Shown piece by piece: positions 1 to 12,323 of a stretch of 60,000 nt of DNA. The stretch covers positions 13,316,678 through 13,376,677 of the forward strand of contig NC_092579.1 in the NCBI RefSeq assembly GCF_037975245.1. The letters run 5' to 3'. Below the pieces are notes generated by a model. It was given only the letters and a program-made list of their open reading frames with translations, ran no database searches and had not been told where the DNA came from. Each line of letters starts with the position of its first letter. The first letter of the stretch is position 1. A program made the position numbers and the translations under genes. This DNA comes from Apostichopus japonicus. Taxonomy: Eukaryota; Echinodermata; Holothuroidea; Aspidochirotida; Stichopodidae.

Positions 1-1555
1 AGTGGTCAGATGCTGGGGCATATGCACTCTCGTCTGTCGGATAGGGACGATAAATGGCGGTCCCGGGAGAAGGAATGGGAGCGAATTCACACCCCTGCCT
101 CGTTATCCTCTGAACACTTATCGAAAAGAGAATGCTTGAAATAAGCCGGTGTTCATCAACGATCTAAACACGGATAGGGTTTCAAACAAGCTACTGTAAT
201 GCTTCCTGATCCGCGGGTCTTTAAACTAAACTAAGCTAAACTATGTTATCATCGAAATGTGGGCCCACCGTCGTTTGGCAATTTTACACACGTTAACCAA
301 TCAGCAAGCCTCTGAGGTATTTTCAATCAAGTCTGCTCAACTGAGTTGAAACTTTGAGCGTCATTAAAATTGTATCCAAGTCTCCGAAATGGAATTAACT
401 GTATTTATACCTGCAATTCTTCTCTTAATTATTGAAGACAACTTCTTCTTAAATATATTTTCATAATTAACGCATATATTCTGCATGATAGGATACAAAG
501 ATAATTTCTTTTTCATTTTATTCATATATTCTCAATAGCCGTTTGAATTGGTCCAGTTGCATTCTCATGGGGGAAAAAAGAAAGACATTCCATCTTACGT
601 TTGCTTTTCATTAGATTACAACTTAGTCTGTGTGTAAGAGACCTCAAAATTGAATGTGGTCTACCCTATGGGACGCTTGCGTTTATTTCCTCTCCCTCTG
701 CAGAAATTATTGTAGTTCATATTGCAAGAATGCAATAGGTTTAAAGTGCAACATGAAAGAACAGTTGCAGGGGTATGGGGAATAAGGGTAAACGAATCTT
801 CGCCACTAATGCACGCCCCTCCTCGTCTCCTCTCACTGTAACCTCATCCAAGGAATCCCCCCCCCCTCCCCTTCAAAACGCTCTTGACGGTGACAGTGAA
901 AACATGGACCTATGTCGCCGTAACATAATTTTCTTTCACACTTTAGACAGTTAACGATCAGTCAGTGTTTGGTTTCATCGATCATATTCTGCAGAAGGGA
1001 AGGTTAGCCCTCGCGGCTAACGTCAATTTTCATCTTTCACCCACAAGAGGGTAATTACAGGTTTATAGATAATTCCGCTTGCCAAGCAGCTTATAAAGGT
1101 ACGGGTAAGAAAACCACAATAGTATAACTTTATGATTAGAATGCCTATAGAATGAATAGACTTTCTTCCACTCTATAGACCAGTTTATATCATTAGCCTC
1201 GACATTATAGTGAATTTGTATACCAGCGATTCTTTTAAGTTGTTTGCCGTCACTTGTGTACTAGGCCTATCCCTAGAGGATTTAAACGCTACGGATATTT
1301 TGGAAATCTAGTATTGATATTATAGTCTAGCAGTGTAAAAGATTCTTTTACTTTGATGATGCAATGAAATGCAACATACGTATTCAGTGACTGCATGCAT
1401 GGCTGGTCGTTATGGTTAAGCAGTCATGTGTTTCCTTGGTATGCTAGACATACTCGTATGTCGCTCGTCACGTTAAAGCAGGGAGTCATGTTGTTTATAG
1501 AGTTCTTTTCATATATATATATAGCGCTTGAGTTATTTAGACCTTATGTAGCCTC
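1..1555. other. Non-coding stretch, no recognisable gene
   Basis: No reading frame here resembles a known protein, and frames are short and broken on both strands. The only local oddity is a C-rich run near 856-872. I see no RNA gene or transposon ends in this stretch. Confidence 0.6.
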
Positions 1556-1558
1556 CGA

Positions 1559-1583
1559 TTCTCGGCCTTTTTGGCTAAGATCA
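1559..1583 (+). pseudogene. U2 snRNA 5'-end-like fragment (possible SINE head)
   Basis: These bases match the 5' end of U2 snRNA (stem-loop I region), including CTCGGCC and GGCTAAGATCA, with one extra T in the loop. Similarity fades after about 30 bases: the GTAGTA branch-point recognition sequence and an Sm site are not seen. This is therefore not a working U2 gene. It is either a truncated U2 pseudogene or the snRNA-derived head of a short retroposon. The second reading is suggested by the repeat body starting about 50 bases downstream, which recurs at 26371-26478. Confidence 0.5.
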
Positions 1584-1634
1584 TATCTATTGCATTATGT
1601 TTCCCATCTAGGGGAATCGTGATACACAACTGAC

Positions 1635-1762
1635 GATGATCACACAGTCACAGTCTCGATGCACTAGCTAGGACTGGGGGTTGAGAGCGAATCACTCGTT
1701 CAGTTGTTTGGTTTCTCGTGCCCTGCAGATTCTTTCTTGGGTGCCTTTTCTTAAAAGTACCA
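1635..1762 (+). repeat. Dispersed repeat body, copy 1
   Basis: This stretch aligns by eye with 26371-26478. Shared blocks in order are CACAGTCTCG / TACAGTCTCG, ACTAGG, GGTTGAGA, GTTTGGTTTC, CGTG and TTCTTGGGTG / ATCCTGGGTG, then C-T-rich sequence ending CTTAAAA. It is diverged and carries no coding sequence. The U2-like fragment lies just upstream of this copy but is not evident upstream of the other. It could be a SINE body or a short piece of a longer transposon. Confidence 0.5.
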
Positions 1763-2217
1763 TATGTATTCCCGTTTTATACTTTTATGGCTGGACCACG
1801 CTTTGCCTCTTATACGCTATAATTTAAATCAGTAACAACATAAAAGAAGTCATAAGTCTATGGAAACCACAAAGCCTGTTGAAATGTGTTCGTATTTTTC
1901 TATTTGTTTGTTCTTACGGTAGATTAAAGTCATATGCGGAGGTATACATTAGTACAAGATTTAATACTAGCGCCTAGAGCATTGTATTTGCATTGTACTC
2001 TTTAAGTGTTTTAACCGAGAGAATTCTACTGTACTCGTGCTAATACTACCGTACTAATGCTGCAACTGTACAACAAGACAATCAGGGGCGTATCCAGGAT
2101 TTTCCAATAGGGGGGCGCCAGGCATGAATGATCGCCGTCCTGGGGGATGGGTCTAAGGGGAGGGGTGTACAATTTTTGCTTTCGAAGAAGGGCTGAAATG
2201 CAAAATGGTGTCATATG

Positions 2218-3057
2218 CATGGGCGGCGATCCGTACTTCCGAGTGGGGGGGGGATATGACCTTGTTGACTATCTAAGCGTAGCGCCACCATGAGTTGGCG
2301 CGAAGCGTACAAGAAAATTTTGGGATTAACAAACCCTCTAGATGGCCGGAAACGGCACTTCCCGAGGTTTCCAAGCGGCATATACCCAACTTTAAAATAG
2401 GGATGTCATGTCCGAAATATCTCATAATCAGGATCCAAAATACTTTTTTTTTAATTTCGGGTGTTATTTTGGGAAAATTGCCCCTGTCAATCTTGTTTCA
2501 GGCGCAACGTTAGAATGTTCGAGAGCTCTTTTATATTATTCGATGAAGAAAATGGCCTCATGCAGGCTATTACAGGCCTATACACATGCAATACACAATT
2601 ACACATAGTTACATTCTTAGGTACCGATTGCTAGGGCATCCAGGTGAAACGTGTATTAAGCATTACCCAGGTTACATGAGATTCTCAGCTGTTCGAGGGA
2701 ACATGTACGTGTGTAGGCCTACTATAGGGCCTATATGAATACTATGAGGGTGCATATATGTACTATATCAATACCGTGGGCGCAATAATACATTTTGTTG
2801 TTATAGGGCCAATGAAGCCTACAGTCAACTATTTTTGCTTTATAAAGACGCTTTATTTGAAAAGATCGCACTGCGTTTATGGTAGGCGAGAAATGAAGCT
2901 AAAAAAGAGCCGTACATTAACGAAGATGCATAAATGTAGGCATGAAAATATTCTTATCCCTGGCATTTGGTGGGGGGGGGGATATGGTGCATTACATCCC
3001 CTCCACCCATTTTCATGGGGGGATATATCCCCCCTCCACCCAGGATCGCCGCCCATG
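2218..3057. mobile_element. Probable nested TIR element
   Basis: The ends are CATGGGCGGCGATCC and its perfect 15-bp reverse complement, 840 bp apart, inside the element at 2083-3414. CATATG occurs just outside both ends, although the right copy is offset by two bases, so the target duplication is not clean. Just inside the left end are a poly-G run and a GATATG motif; near the right end GGGGGATATATCCCCCC recurs. The left part carries the GGCGCG hairpin module (2269-2370). No transposase is visible. Confidence 0.5.
2269..2370 (+). repeat. GGCGCG hairpin module, copy 1
   Basis: This is copy 1 of a roughly 100-bp module. CTATCTAAGCG is followed by a palindromic GCGCCACC...GTTGGCGCG hairpin, then GTACAAGAAAATTTT, and about 40 bases later a conserved GGAAACGGCACTTCCCG box. 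Other copies are at 41754, 42452, 43167 and 56232 (reversed). It lies about 50 bp inside the left end of the nested element. Confidence 0.8.
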
Positions 3058-3532
3058 GCCATATGTGATCCATTTTTCGACCTTAATAATAAGCAACATT
3101 TCCAGTAAATATGGACACAAAATGCACAATTTAGTATGGCTGGCATCTCACTTAGTGTTTATAGTGATAATACAAACACAATTACCATCTATGTTTCTAA
3201 AACTATTATGACGCCGAACTTCGCCAGAACCTTTTTTTTTGCAAACAAAAAATAAAGCATACGGGAGGGGGGGGGGGGGTTGAGCGATCACCGACATCTC
3301 ACATAAAGGTCGTCATCAAATTTTTTTTTTTTTTTTTTGCTAAACTTTTTTTTTTTTTGGTGACGGCCAATAGGGGGGCGCGCGCCTGTTGCGCCCCCCC
3401 TGGATACGCCCCTGACAATAGTCTATAAATAGATCAAAGTAAGAGTTATATATACATGCATATTGAAAGAAACTGAAGACTTCAACTTAGTGGTCCCTGA
3501 TATATTATTGTGTGAGGGACACGTGCAGGGGC

Positions 3533-3536
<4 letters not shown>

Positions 3537-3595
<59 letters not shown>
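3537..3595. repeat. (TA)n microsatellite at a SINE tail
   Basis: Uninterrupted TA dinucleotide run at the 3' side of the minus-strand SINE. Frames through it read as Tyr-Ile repeats and are not genes. Confidence 0.95.
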
Positions 3596-3598
<3 letters not shown>

Positions 3599-3775
3599 GG
3601 AATGGAGGTAAACGACAAAGGCAAATGAATATATATAAATGAAAATCGTTATGAGTTGGAAAATCAAGAACAGTGAAAAAACTTCCAGCCTCCACCGGGA
3701 CCCGAACCCTCCTCCCCCCCCCCCCCCGCCCTACACGCGGGCACCCCAACCAACTAGGCCATGGACGCTGATTGT
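3596..3775 (-). mobile_element. tRNA-derived SINE, copy 1
   Basis: Read on the minus strand, this has a tRNA-like head. Its A box is TGGCCTAGTTGG (about 3751-3762) and its B box is GGTTCGGGTCCC (about 3698-3709). A body follows containing GGAGGCTGGAAG, CACTGTTCTTGATTTTCC and AACTCATAACGATTTTC, and then a (TA)n tail. The anticodon-arm region is expanded by a G/C homopolymer, so it cannot fold as a normal tRNA. Related copies lie at 3976 (+), 21300 (-) and as a tail fragment at 49690 (-). The internal A and B boxes imply RNA polymerase III transcription of the source elements. The LINE partner is not identified. Confidence 0.8.
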
Positions 3776-3975
3776 ATGTCCAGAGGTTCGAAACCGGTAA
3801 GGAAGGTCGTAATTTCAGTGCAGGCATTTGTCACTTGTATCGAACAATACTAGTTCTGTTTTTGGTGACATATTTTGCCTTACTCTAGAGATCAAACATG
3901 ATGCTAACCAACTCGAAAATCATTTGTGAATCCTAAAGCCGGATCTCGAAAGAGATACTTTGAACAGACTTTCAA

Positions 3976-4046
3976 AGTTCGGGTCCCGGTGGAGGCTGGA
4001 AGTTTTTTCACTGTTCTTGATTATCCAACTCATTACGATTTTCATT
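3976..4046 (+). mobile_element. tRNA-derived SINE, copy 2 (5' truncated)
   Basis: It begins inside the B box (GTTCGGGTCCCGG) and runs through the same body as copy 1: GGAGGCTGGAAG, CACTGTTCTTGATTATCC and AACTCATTACGATTTTC. It then passes into (TA)n. The A box half is missing. It is head-to-head with copy 1 about 200 bp away, giving an inverted pair with tails pointing outward. Confidence 0.8.
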
Positions 4047-4076
4047 TATATATATATATATATATATATATTTATG

Positions 4077-4127
<51 letters not shown>

Positions 4128-4128
4128 T
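4047..4128. repeat. (TA)n microsatellite, interrupted
   Basis: TA repeats with two GTA-type interruptions, forming the tail of the plus-strand SINE copy. Confidence 0.9.
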
Positions 4129-4189
4129 ATTTATTTATATATTTAGTAAGCAGATTTCGCAAACACGCCGGCTTGATGACTTTATATAG

Positions 4190-5320
4190 CCATAATTCAT
4201 AAATCTTAACCACACACTGGTCGTGAAGAACTGAACAAAATTCCTTCGATCGCAAATTCCTGATTTAATAATTTTCCACTTTTCGATCAGTTTAAGATGA
4301 TATTGTCTAATGAGCTGAATGATACGTACAATACTGGAAACCAGTGTGTCAGGTTCAATACGCGTTCATCGTTTTAAATTACAGCAGAAAAATTCATACT
4401 TATACGGAAAGATTACAAAGAATTTTGCATATTATTATGTAGACTCTGAAAATTGCTGGTTTATGTTTGTTGTGGTGACAGGGAAGACAATGAGAATTTG
4501 TCTCTGCTTGCTGGATAGGTCGTATTGTACAATTAGGGGGACGGGACCGCATGTGAAGCATATATATGCATCTTCTTGTTAAGACCCATAGTGTGAACAG
4601 CCTAGTGTATACCTTTCTTTTTCACAAAGCTATTTTCCCGTATATATTTGCTGTACTGCCCAGATAACTCAGCAGCAACGCTTTCGATTAATATTTGTAT
4701 CGGACATATCATCGGGCAGGTAAAATACAATGGGCAAGCACATTCGTGGTAGGCAGAAACGGACTCTGAGGCATGTACAGTTGCACGGGAGAAAAAGAGT
4801 ATTACAAACGACTTGGCCAAGACTAATACATGCATCGTTGTCGAATGAACCACCATGTGTACTGGTGCATGCCCGGATCAAATGTAGTTTATTCAGCATA
4901 GACTTTATAAATATGTATGATGTAATACGTAAGCCATGAATTTTAGGAACCACTAGTAAGAGTCAACAGTCATGCATAGTCGTAAGAAGAGGGCGGGAGG
5001 GAGAAGAATTCTTAAATCGAAGGAAGAGCAAAACACCTCCCAAGTCTGCCTTTTATCGATTTCTTTGTTCATCTCATGTTTTTCGCAATGCTTGAAATCC
5101 GTTCATTATGGTATCTATTGTATAAACTATAAATACTATCTGATACCTTATTTCTTATATCATTACGCCTCTTAAAATGACGACAGCGTAATAATTGTGA
5201 TTTTCCCCAATATTATAACCTCATCCCCACTCATCCTCTACTCCCCCCCCCCCACATCTCCCCGCAATAAAGTAGCCCATTAGACTCTTGGCATGCAGAA
5301 GCAGTTTGAAGTCATCAGTG
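4190..5320. other. Non-coding stretch
   Basis: No supported gene or RNA. Short frames here have no recognisable domains. A C homopolymer lies near 5244-5253. Confidence 0.6.
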
Positions 5321-5560
5321 TTGCTATATTTAGCATGTTAGAAATTGCTAAAAGTTTGCTATAAAGTATATGCATTCAGGGAAGTTCTGACGCTTCCAAT
5401 TATTCACAACTGTAAAAGAGGGCGCAATTATACCAATACATTTCTAAAGGACAGGCTCAGGGGTTTTCAATTGAGGGTGGTAATAATAAAAATACTTAGC
5501 CTATTGAAGTTTGAAAATAAATGGCCATTATTTGAATTTCTAGCATATTTGGGGACTATA
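5321..5560 (+). repeat. Diverged repeat, unit 1
   Basis: This aligns by eye with 5845-6052. Both start with a TTAGCATG / ATAGCATG-type block followed by AATTGCTA(A/G)AAGTTT, and both have a GGTNGTAATAA block in the middle. Both end with ATTTGAATNTCTAGCAT followed by TTTGGGG. The copies are strongly diverged and separated by about 285 bp. The function is unknown. Confidence 0.6.
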
Positions 5561-5844
5561 AAATCCGACTATAGCAATAACGAATTGTATACAGCAATGT
5601 GAACTCTATTATACTGAATTGAAAATGTTCGTTCACGGTTATCGTGTGATGAGTACACAATTAACAATTAATGATTAACCGACTTCATCAAATCTAACAC
5701 ATACCGTACATCGGCGGAAACAGCGAAAACCAAGGTTTCCCGAAAACTCTACTACAAAAAATGGGGAAATAAAGTACTAGGAGTTATATACCAGTGAATT
5801 GAAATTGTATGTGTTTTGTTATTAAGGTAGTCTGTACAGGCCCC

Positions 5845-6052
5845 AAATTATAGCATGCTATAATTGCTAGAAGTTTCAAAAAGTACTATCCCGGAGGTCT
5901 TTACTCGCCAAATTGTACTCAGAAATTTCTAAGGAACACACAAAATGACTGAATTTCCCGATGAGGACACTTTCATTGAAGGTTGTAATAAAAACAGTTT
6001 CAGAATTTTGACCAAAGGTGACCATATTTGAATATCTAGCATGTTTGGGGCC
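5845..6052 (+). repeat. Diverged repeat, unit 2
   Basis: Second member of the pair described at 5321-5560, with the same start, middle and end blocks in the same order. It could be an old tandem duplication or two copies of a dispersed element. Confidence 0.6.
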
Positions 6053-9000
6053 AATACAGCATACCAGCATACGTGGGACGTGCATGGGACGTGCAGGTCA
6101 ACTTTGCTGTGCATTGGTTTAGCTTTCTGTGGGGACCTGTTAAGTTCGTCAGCCCGCTTTGGCAGTAACGTCTTGGTTCCACTGGGTGGTTCCGCGAAAA
6201 GCAAGGGTTCAAGATTACAAGGCTGTTAGTGTATAACATGTAGATTGTTCCCTACATGTTTTATCTTCATCTAACGGACCACGATACAACGCACGCAAGC
6301 AAAAACCCGATATTTTTTTACCGAATCTTTAACATACGAGAAATATGCAAGGAAATAGACTCACGACATGAAAAGCTCCTTCTATTACAATATTTTTCCT
6401 CAAATTTTGTAACATATTTTAAAACAAAGTAAAAATGTTTTCAACAAACCTAGAAACATCTATATACAAAATAAGTAAAAAATAAAACCCCTGATGTGTT
6501 TTTTTCCTCAATAAAAAGCTAGGGAGAGCAACAAAAATAACAAATCAAATAGTATCTGAAACTAATGTATAATAGTAGGTAAAACAAAATATGTAATGTT
6601 TTTTCACTTTATCGTCACATTTAAAAGTTATAGAAAGTTGGATAAGCGATTCATGCCACGTGACTATTTTTTTCTTGAATTATTGTGCATGGCGTAGTCA
6701 ATTAGCTGGCTCCACTTAAGACCCCTCCTTGCGACTCTTTGGTGTAAATTGTTTCGAGATGCCCATGGTTTTACCTCAAGCGTTAAAGCTGAAGTGCCGC
6801 TTTGTTATTCTCTTCTTCGCTATTTAAGTCATTTGGTATTCAGACGTTGTGAGCTCTCCTCGAGGCATCCTTGAACTAAACCTTATAAAATGTTGTCTTG
6901 AAATGTCTTTTTTTCCCTTCAAATTTATTCATGTCTTAAGAATGATGACAGGAAGGAAGGCTAGCGATCATGTGAAAGCTCAAATGCAAAGAGTTGCAAT
7001 TCTGAAATATTTTAATCAATACATCAAGAGAGATCCGATATCTTGTGAATTATTCAATACATTTTTTTTAAAATATCGATTGATTTTCCATCATTGTAGG
7101 CGTGTAGTTTTTCATGTATTTTCTACCACTGTCATTTTTGAAAGAAATATGTTTTTGTATGGGGCGGGTGGAGAGTGAAGAGAGAAGCAGCTGGGGAGGG
7201 GGGGGGGTGTCGCTATAGAAACTTTTAGACTTATTTTGAAGCAAACATTATATAATTCTCCGAAAACCGTTCTGTCAAATCGATCCTTGAAATTTTGTGT
7301 TTAATGAAATCAAATGGAAATTTCCAGTCCACTCTGTTTATACTGAGTGACGCCTACATTTCCTGTATTAAGTTATAGTATTTAACATATCTATTTGAGC
7401 CTCACATAGTTCTTATGGTTGTTTTGTGGGGAGCCAGGTCATGTGATATGTATCTAATCTTAGGATTTCTAAATCAGGGATGTCTGTATGAATCGATTCT
7501 TGGGATATATTTCGAATAAAGGGTGAAAAGGTGATAGGGGTGGATGGAGGGTGTACGGTGAGGGTTGGGGGATCTATATGGTGTTATTGTGTACTGGTCT
7601 AGCACGTAAACATTCCATTGGTGGTGGTGACACACATGGCATGTATAGCTGTCTGTCTGAATGAAGTAAAGATTTTAGGGGAGGGGTGGGATGGAAAGAT
7701 CAGAGGCAAAGTATTGTATATGTTCTTTGTAAGAGTAAAAGAAGAGGAAAGGGACAAGGTATGATGGTGTAGTCTTAACGCGTTCATATAAAAAGAGACG
7801 TGTTTAATATTGTTTTTTTAAACATAACGAAGGCCATTGAGAGATACGTTATTAACTTTATACAGAATGATCTGGTCTTTCAAACACAATCTACATATCG
7901 ACCTACGCATTGGAGGGTAAAAATCGCCAAAAAAAAATCAAAATGTCGAAATTTTCAAATAAAGCTTGGTTCAAACCGGCTTATATATAATAACATCAAT
8001 ACGGAATACTTATATATGGACTTTATTATTAGTTGTGTTGTTGGTATTAATGTAAGCACTTTTGATTATCGGCTAGCATGCGTTTTACAAGCGCCTGTAA
8101 ACCACAGCATTACCCTCAACTAGTTTCTGAAACAATGGATACTCTGCATGCATGTGCAAGTTGCGTAACACAAATTTCAGTCCTTACATATCCCGTGGAA
8201 ACAATATAGGGGAATTTTTCATTACATGTTTGTTTACTCTTTTAAAAAGCATGCAAAAATTTGTAATTACTAACATTTATATAAGTTTTTAGGACGACTG
8301 CACTTCTAATGTGTAAAAAGCTGCAGTGCCGTTTGGTTTTTAATCAAACTGTGTCACATCATGTGCACGGCACGACTTCTCCGCTCTTTGCTAAGTTTGG
8401 ATGAGTAGTGCTACATTCCTCACGGTGTATAATCCTTGAGCGATATGTCTTGTGACGGACGGCAGTATCTAGTTAATTTACACACTCACATCTGTGGGTG
8501 GTTATTTGGTGTCGTAAATAACTGTACTCCCATTGGGAATTAATTAATTAAAAGATATCACTACTATACTCACTGAATTACTGAATACAGTCGCAAACCC
8601 TATCGTTAACGTAAGAAGATTTGATAACTTTTTGATCTTTAATTATTAAGACAAAACCTTCAAGACGCCACAGTAATGTTGTCTCTGACTGTTATTTTTG
8701 GGAAAATTTTGCAGTTATCAAATTATTCAGTGAAACATATCTTTGGTGCTCTTTAATATGAAAACCATTAAGCCTATATGTAACACTAACATGCTTGATA
8801 CGCTCTTCTTTTATCTGTTCATCGAGGTAAACTCATTTTCTTACAAGTTACGTCACTTCCGGGGAATGATTCATCTCACAAGATCTTCCAATTAGATCTA
8901 TTCGTAATGTCATTGTTAAAGGTTTGTATATAGGAACACTATTAGCGTATTCTCACGTCAGATATTTGATTACAGCTGCCGTTTTCATGTATCCACTATA

Positions 9001-12000
9001 AGGTTCGCTGACAGAATTGGTCTGAAACATTTGCATATAGTTATTGTAATATCTTGACCCCCTTTGGTAAAGCTGTTCCCCCCCCCCCCCAGCCCACACC
9101 CCCATTTCCCTGGCCTTTGGAGGAAATATTTAAACATTAACATGGTTTCTCTCCTGGCAATGAGGTGATTATTCATTGTTTTTCTCTCATAAGGATACTA
9201 TAAGAATTGTAAACATTTAAAATAGGTCTTGTTAGGTTTAATTTGTACATTAATCTGATGAAATGTTACATTTTCGATACGGTGCATATACACACGGTGA
9301 GTACGGATACATATACATAATTTTGTGACGACAAATACGTCAGGTTTCAAAATTAGAATCAGTTTGTTGTGTTCAGTTAGATCAACTTATTGATTCTATT
9401 CGACACTAAAACACACAACATATCTTCAAACTTATCAAACAAACTTATTTAGGGAGAGAAGAAAATCTGTTTTGTTTTAAATGTGATTAAATACTAGCAT
9501 TAAAAGTATATATCTTGAGGGGAAGGGGGCACTTTGTAACATTGATTTTTTTTTAAATTACTCCCTTTGGTGGAGATGTCTTGGGGTGTGTCATTGTGTT
9601 GATAATTATTATTTAGTAGTACTCAATTGGTTTTTATAATTGTCATCTATAAAACACACCGTCAACTGGATTGCTTGACTGAAAAAAATTGTCAAATAAT
9701 CCGCATAGGTATAAACATTTACGGGAGACGTTAGTTTTATTCAAATGATTCATTCATTACTTGCTAAATGGTATTACAAAGTTTCAATGAGATTATTCGA
9801 ATAACAGAAATGGAAGAGGATGGAGGAGGGTCCGGAGGCAGGAGGAGGGGGGGGGGTGTTTATGAAACGTGGGGGCAGGCTTTTATAGCCTTTGTTATGT
9901 CCAATACGAAGGCTTAATTAAAAACTAGCTGCTCAATCAATCAATCAATCATATTAATAGATCACTTGTTCATAATCATCTCCTTTAGTACCTTGATGGT
10001 GTTGGTGTGTGCTTTTTGTTGTAAGTTGCTACAAGTGGAGAAATTCCAAACCGTTCAATGCAAACAACCAGATATATAGTACCCCGCCTGAAAATACAAT
10101 CTGTTTTGTTGTTAACAAAAACCGCATAACAATGGAATCATGAAATTGGAGATAGTTTTGCAAAATGAAACAAAACAACACAGCAAATCACATGAAATAC
10201 CCGCAAAAACACAAAACTATGTCGGGAGTGGAGGTATACCGGTAGTTAAAATGCACACTTGTGTATCGAAACATAGATTACACAGAAGGAGATAGGCCGT
10301 GTACAATATACACAATACTCATACATTTCACAACACTTTAACAATAAAAAATTAAACATCTAACGTAGAGCCTAACAAGAAAACCAAACAACTTGATCCA
10401 AAGGTTCCAACCGCGGTCCCCCGGTTCAATGAGACTATAACCGTTATGACGGTGTTATGTCTAGTGATGTATCATTATTCCCCTGATGTACGGTTTCGCA
10501 CAATACGGTTTCGCCCAATACCATAGTACACTGCAGTAGGCCTATAGAGTAGTATACGCTATCCTGCATCCTATACAATTTTACTGAAATATCAGTCATC
10601 TTAACTACCTTGATTAGGAAACGGAACCTCTTAAATTGTTTGAATATCTTTTCAAAAGCTACTGGAAAATCGTTTAGTTGTGCATGCTATTACTCAAGAA
10701 TGGTTGAATGAACCTGCATCCAGAAATCGTCAAATATTGTTAACTCTTTTAGAGTCAGCACTTCATGCCTTAAAATCTCTCACCTTGATGAGACAGCCAA
10801 CCACATTTTAAAGGGGTATTCCGTGTCGGCATGCAGATACTGTAAAACGAATACACACTGCAGGGAATACAACAATATCTTACACTGCTGTTTACTCCTG
10901 ATCGCGTGAGTCCCGGGTTGGACACATGGGGCAACCATGTCACCTCGACGACTTTTCCATTCTTTATTTTGCATTAAGTATCAATGAAAATAAGATCAGA
11001 CTGTAATTTAACCTATATACTTTCCCGGTTTCCCGCCATATTTTCAGGGCCCCTCTAATTGACCTCGGGACCCGGATATGTATCACCATGACTTCCCCTA
11101 TAGCTATTGTCATGCCTGCATGCAGCTATTTACAAACCCCTTCTTAGTATACCTTGTTTCTAAGTCGTTCTGGTTGTGTAGGAAATGGAAAACAACACTG
11201 TTTGTCCACACGGGTCATTAATGTTCCCCAAAATCGTCATTTATCTTTTAAACTAATCTTCATATAGTTGTTGCTAATATCTCTTCAAATGTGATACTTA
11301 TATATATGAATGTTATTTAAGTGAGATTTCATCAAATTGTAACTTCATTTGCGTAAATATGGTAATCTTACCTTGATGAGAAAAGGATTTGTACATGAAA
11401 AGGTCATCTACACGTAAAAAAGTAACAGTACTTCGAGTCGTTCTGTTAATTGCCAGATACATTAAGAAACAAATCCTAACATATAAAGCTTATTGAAAAT
11501 CAAATCATTTCAATAAAACATGCTATCGGCTATTATCTGCACGTTTCTCACCTTTTGATATAGAACCACATTTTCAGCTACAATTTTTTTTTCTGAAGTA
11601 AGTCATCATCTGGCAAAGGAATACTCCTTTAAGCACGAACAGAAAGCTAATTACAATAGTATTTACAGGACTGACTTGCGTTCCATGTAGCCTACTTATA
11701 CGTTTGTGTGAAATCCTTCTGTATACACAAGGATATACGCTCAGCCGTGTGTTTACGCAACATTATATTCTCCTTACAAACAGTTTACATACATGTGCCT
11801 ATTCGTTTGATATGTGATTTATATTTCCATGAAACTATACCACAAATAATAATGATATCAAACATGATTATTTTTGTTACTTTTAGCAGAGAAGAATTTC
11901 TCAATTAGATGGACACACATGTCTCTATGCAAGAAAACCATCAGTTTTCTTCCTGGATTTGGGAGTTGTCTGATGACCAGTAATTATGGCTCAGTAATAC

Positions 12001-12262
12001 GTAGATCGTACATTATAAACTGGAAACAATGGTTTTCACTGTGTAATTGTGAAATTATTTAGAGAATTATACGGGAACCATGTTACGTCAATATTTATGC
12101 AAGGAAATATATGTATTCAAATCGAAGAAAGTTTGCAATATGAGTAACCCCCAAAAAGTATATATATATATAATATATTTGAGTATACAGTAAACCTGTT
12201 ACTTGTTAAGGTTGTCTGTGTTCTAAAAAAAATATTAATTTCTTACTTCTTTTTACAATTGT
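6053..12262. other. Long non-coding stretch
   Basis: More than 6 kb without a supported gene. The longest open frames (for example 6849-7178 and 7800-8123) show no domain, composition or splice context that I recognise. Poly-G or poly-C runs lie near 7197, 9078 and 9848, and a short (TCAA)n run lies near 9934-9950. No transposon ends or RNA genes were found. Confidence 0.5.
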
Positions 12263-12323
12263 TTTTGACATAAATTCTATTTTGTCATAAAAACTCCGAA
12301 TCTTGGCTTAATTTATGTCAAAA
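12263..12323. repeat. 14-bp perfect inverted repeat (hairpin)
   Basis: TTTTGACATAAATT (12263-12276) and its reverse complement (12310-12323) are separated by 33 bases. The spacer contains a further imperfect TTTTGTCATAAA block. It could form a stem-loop. No target duplication or known element was noticed around it. Confidence 0.6.

Larger units (their letters stand above)
2083..3414. mobile_element. TIR DNA transposon, non-autonomous, 5-bp TSD
   Basis: The element starts CAGGGGCGTATCCAGG and ends with the exact reverse complement, giving 16-bp perfect terminal inverted repeats. It is flanked on both sides by ACAAT (2078-2082 and 3415-3419), consistent with a 5-bp target site duplication. It is 1,332 bp long. 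No transposase frame is present, so it is non-autonomous. Next to the left TIR it has a G-rich block (about 2137-2168) shared with the separate MITE family at 13809 and 26860. The interior appears to hold a second insertion at 2218-3057. A hAT-type origin with 5-bp duplications is possible, but the superfamily is uncertain. Confidence 0.7.

Noticed and set aside
1559-1760. Functional U2 snRNA gene
   Set aside because: Only the first 25-30 bases match; the branch-point recognition and Sm sequences are missing.
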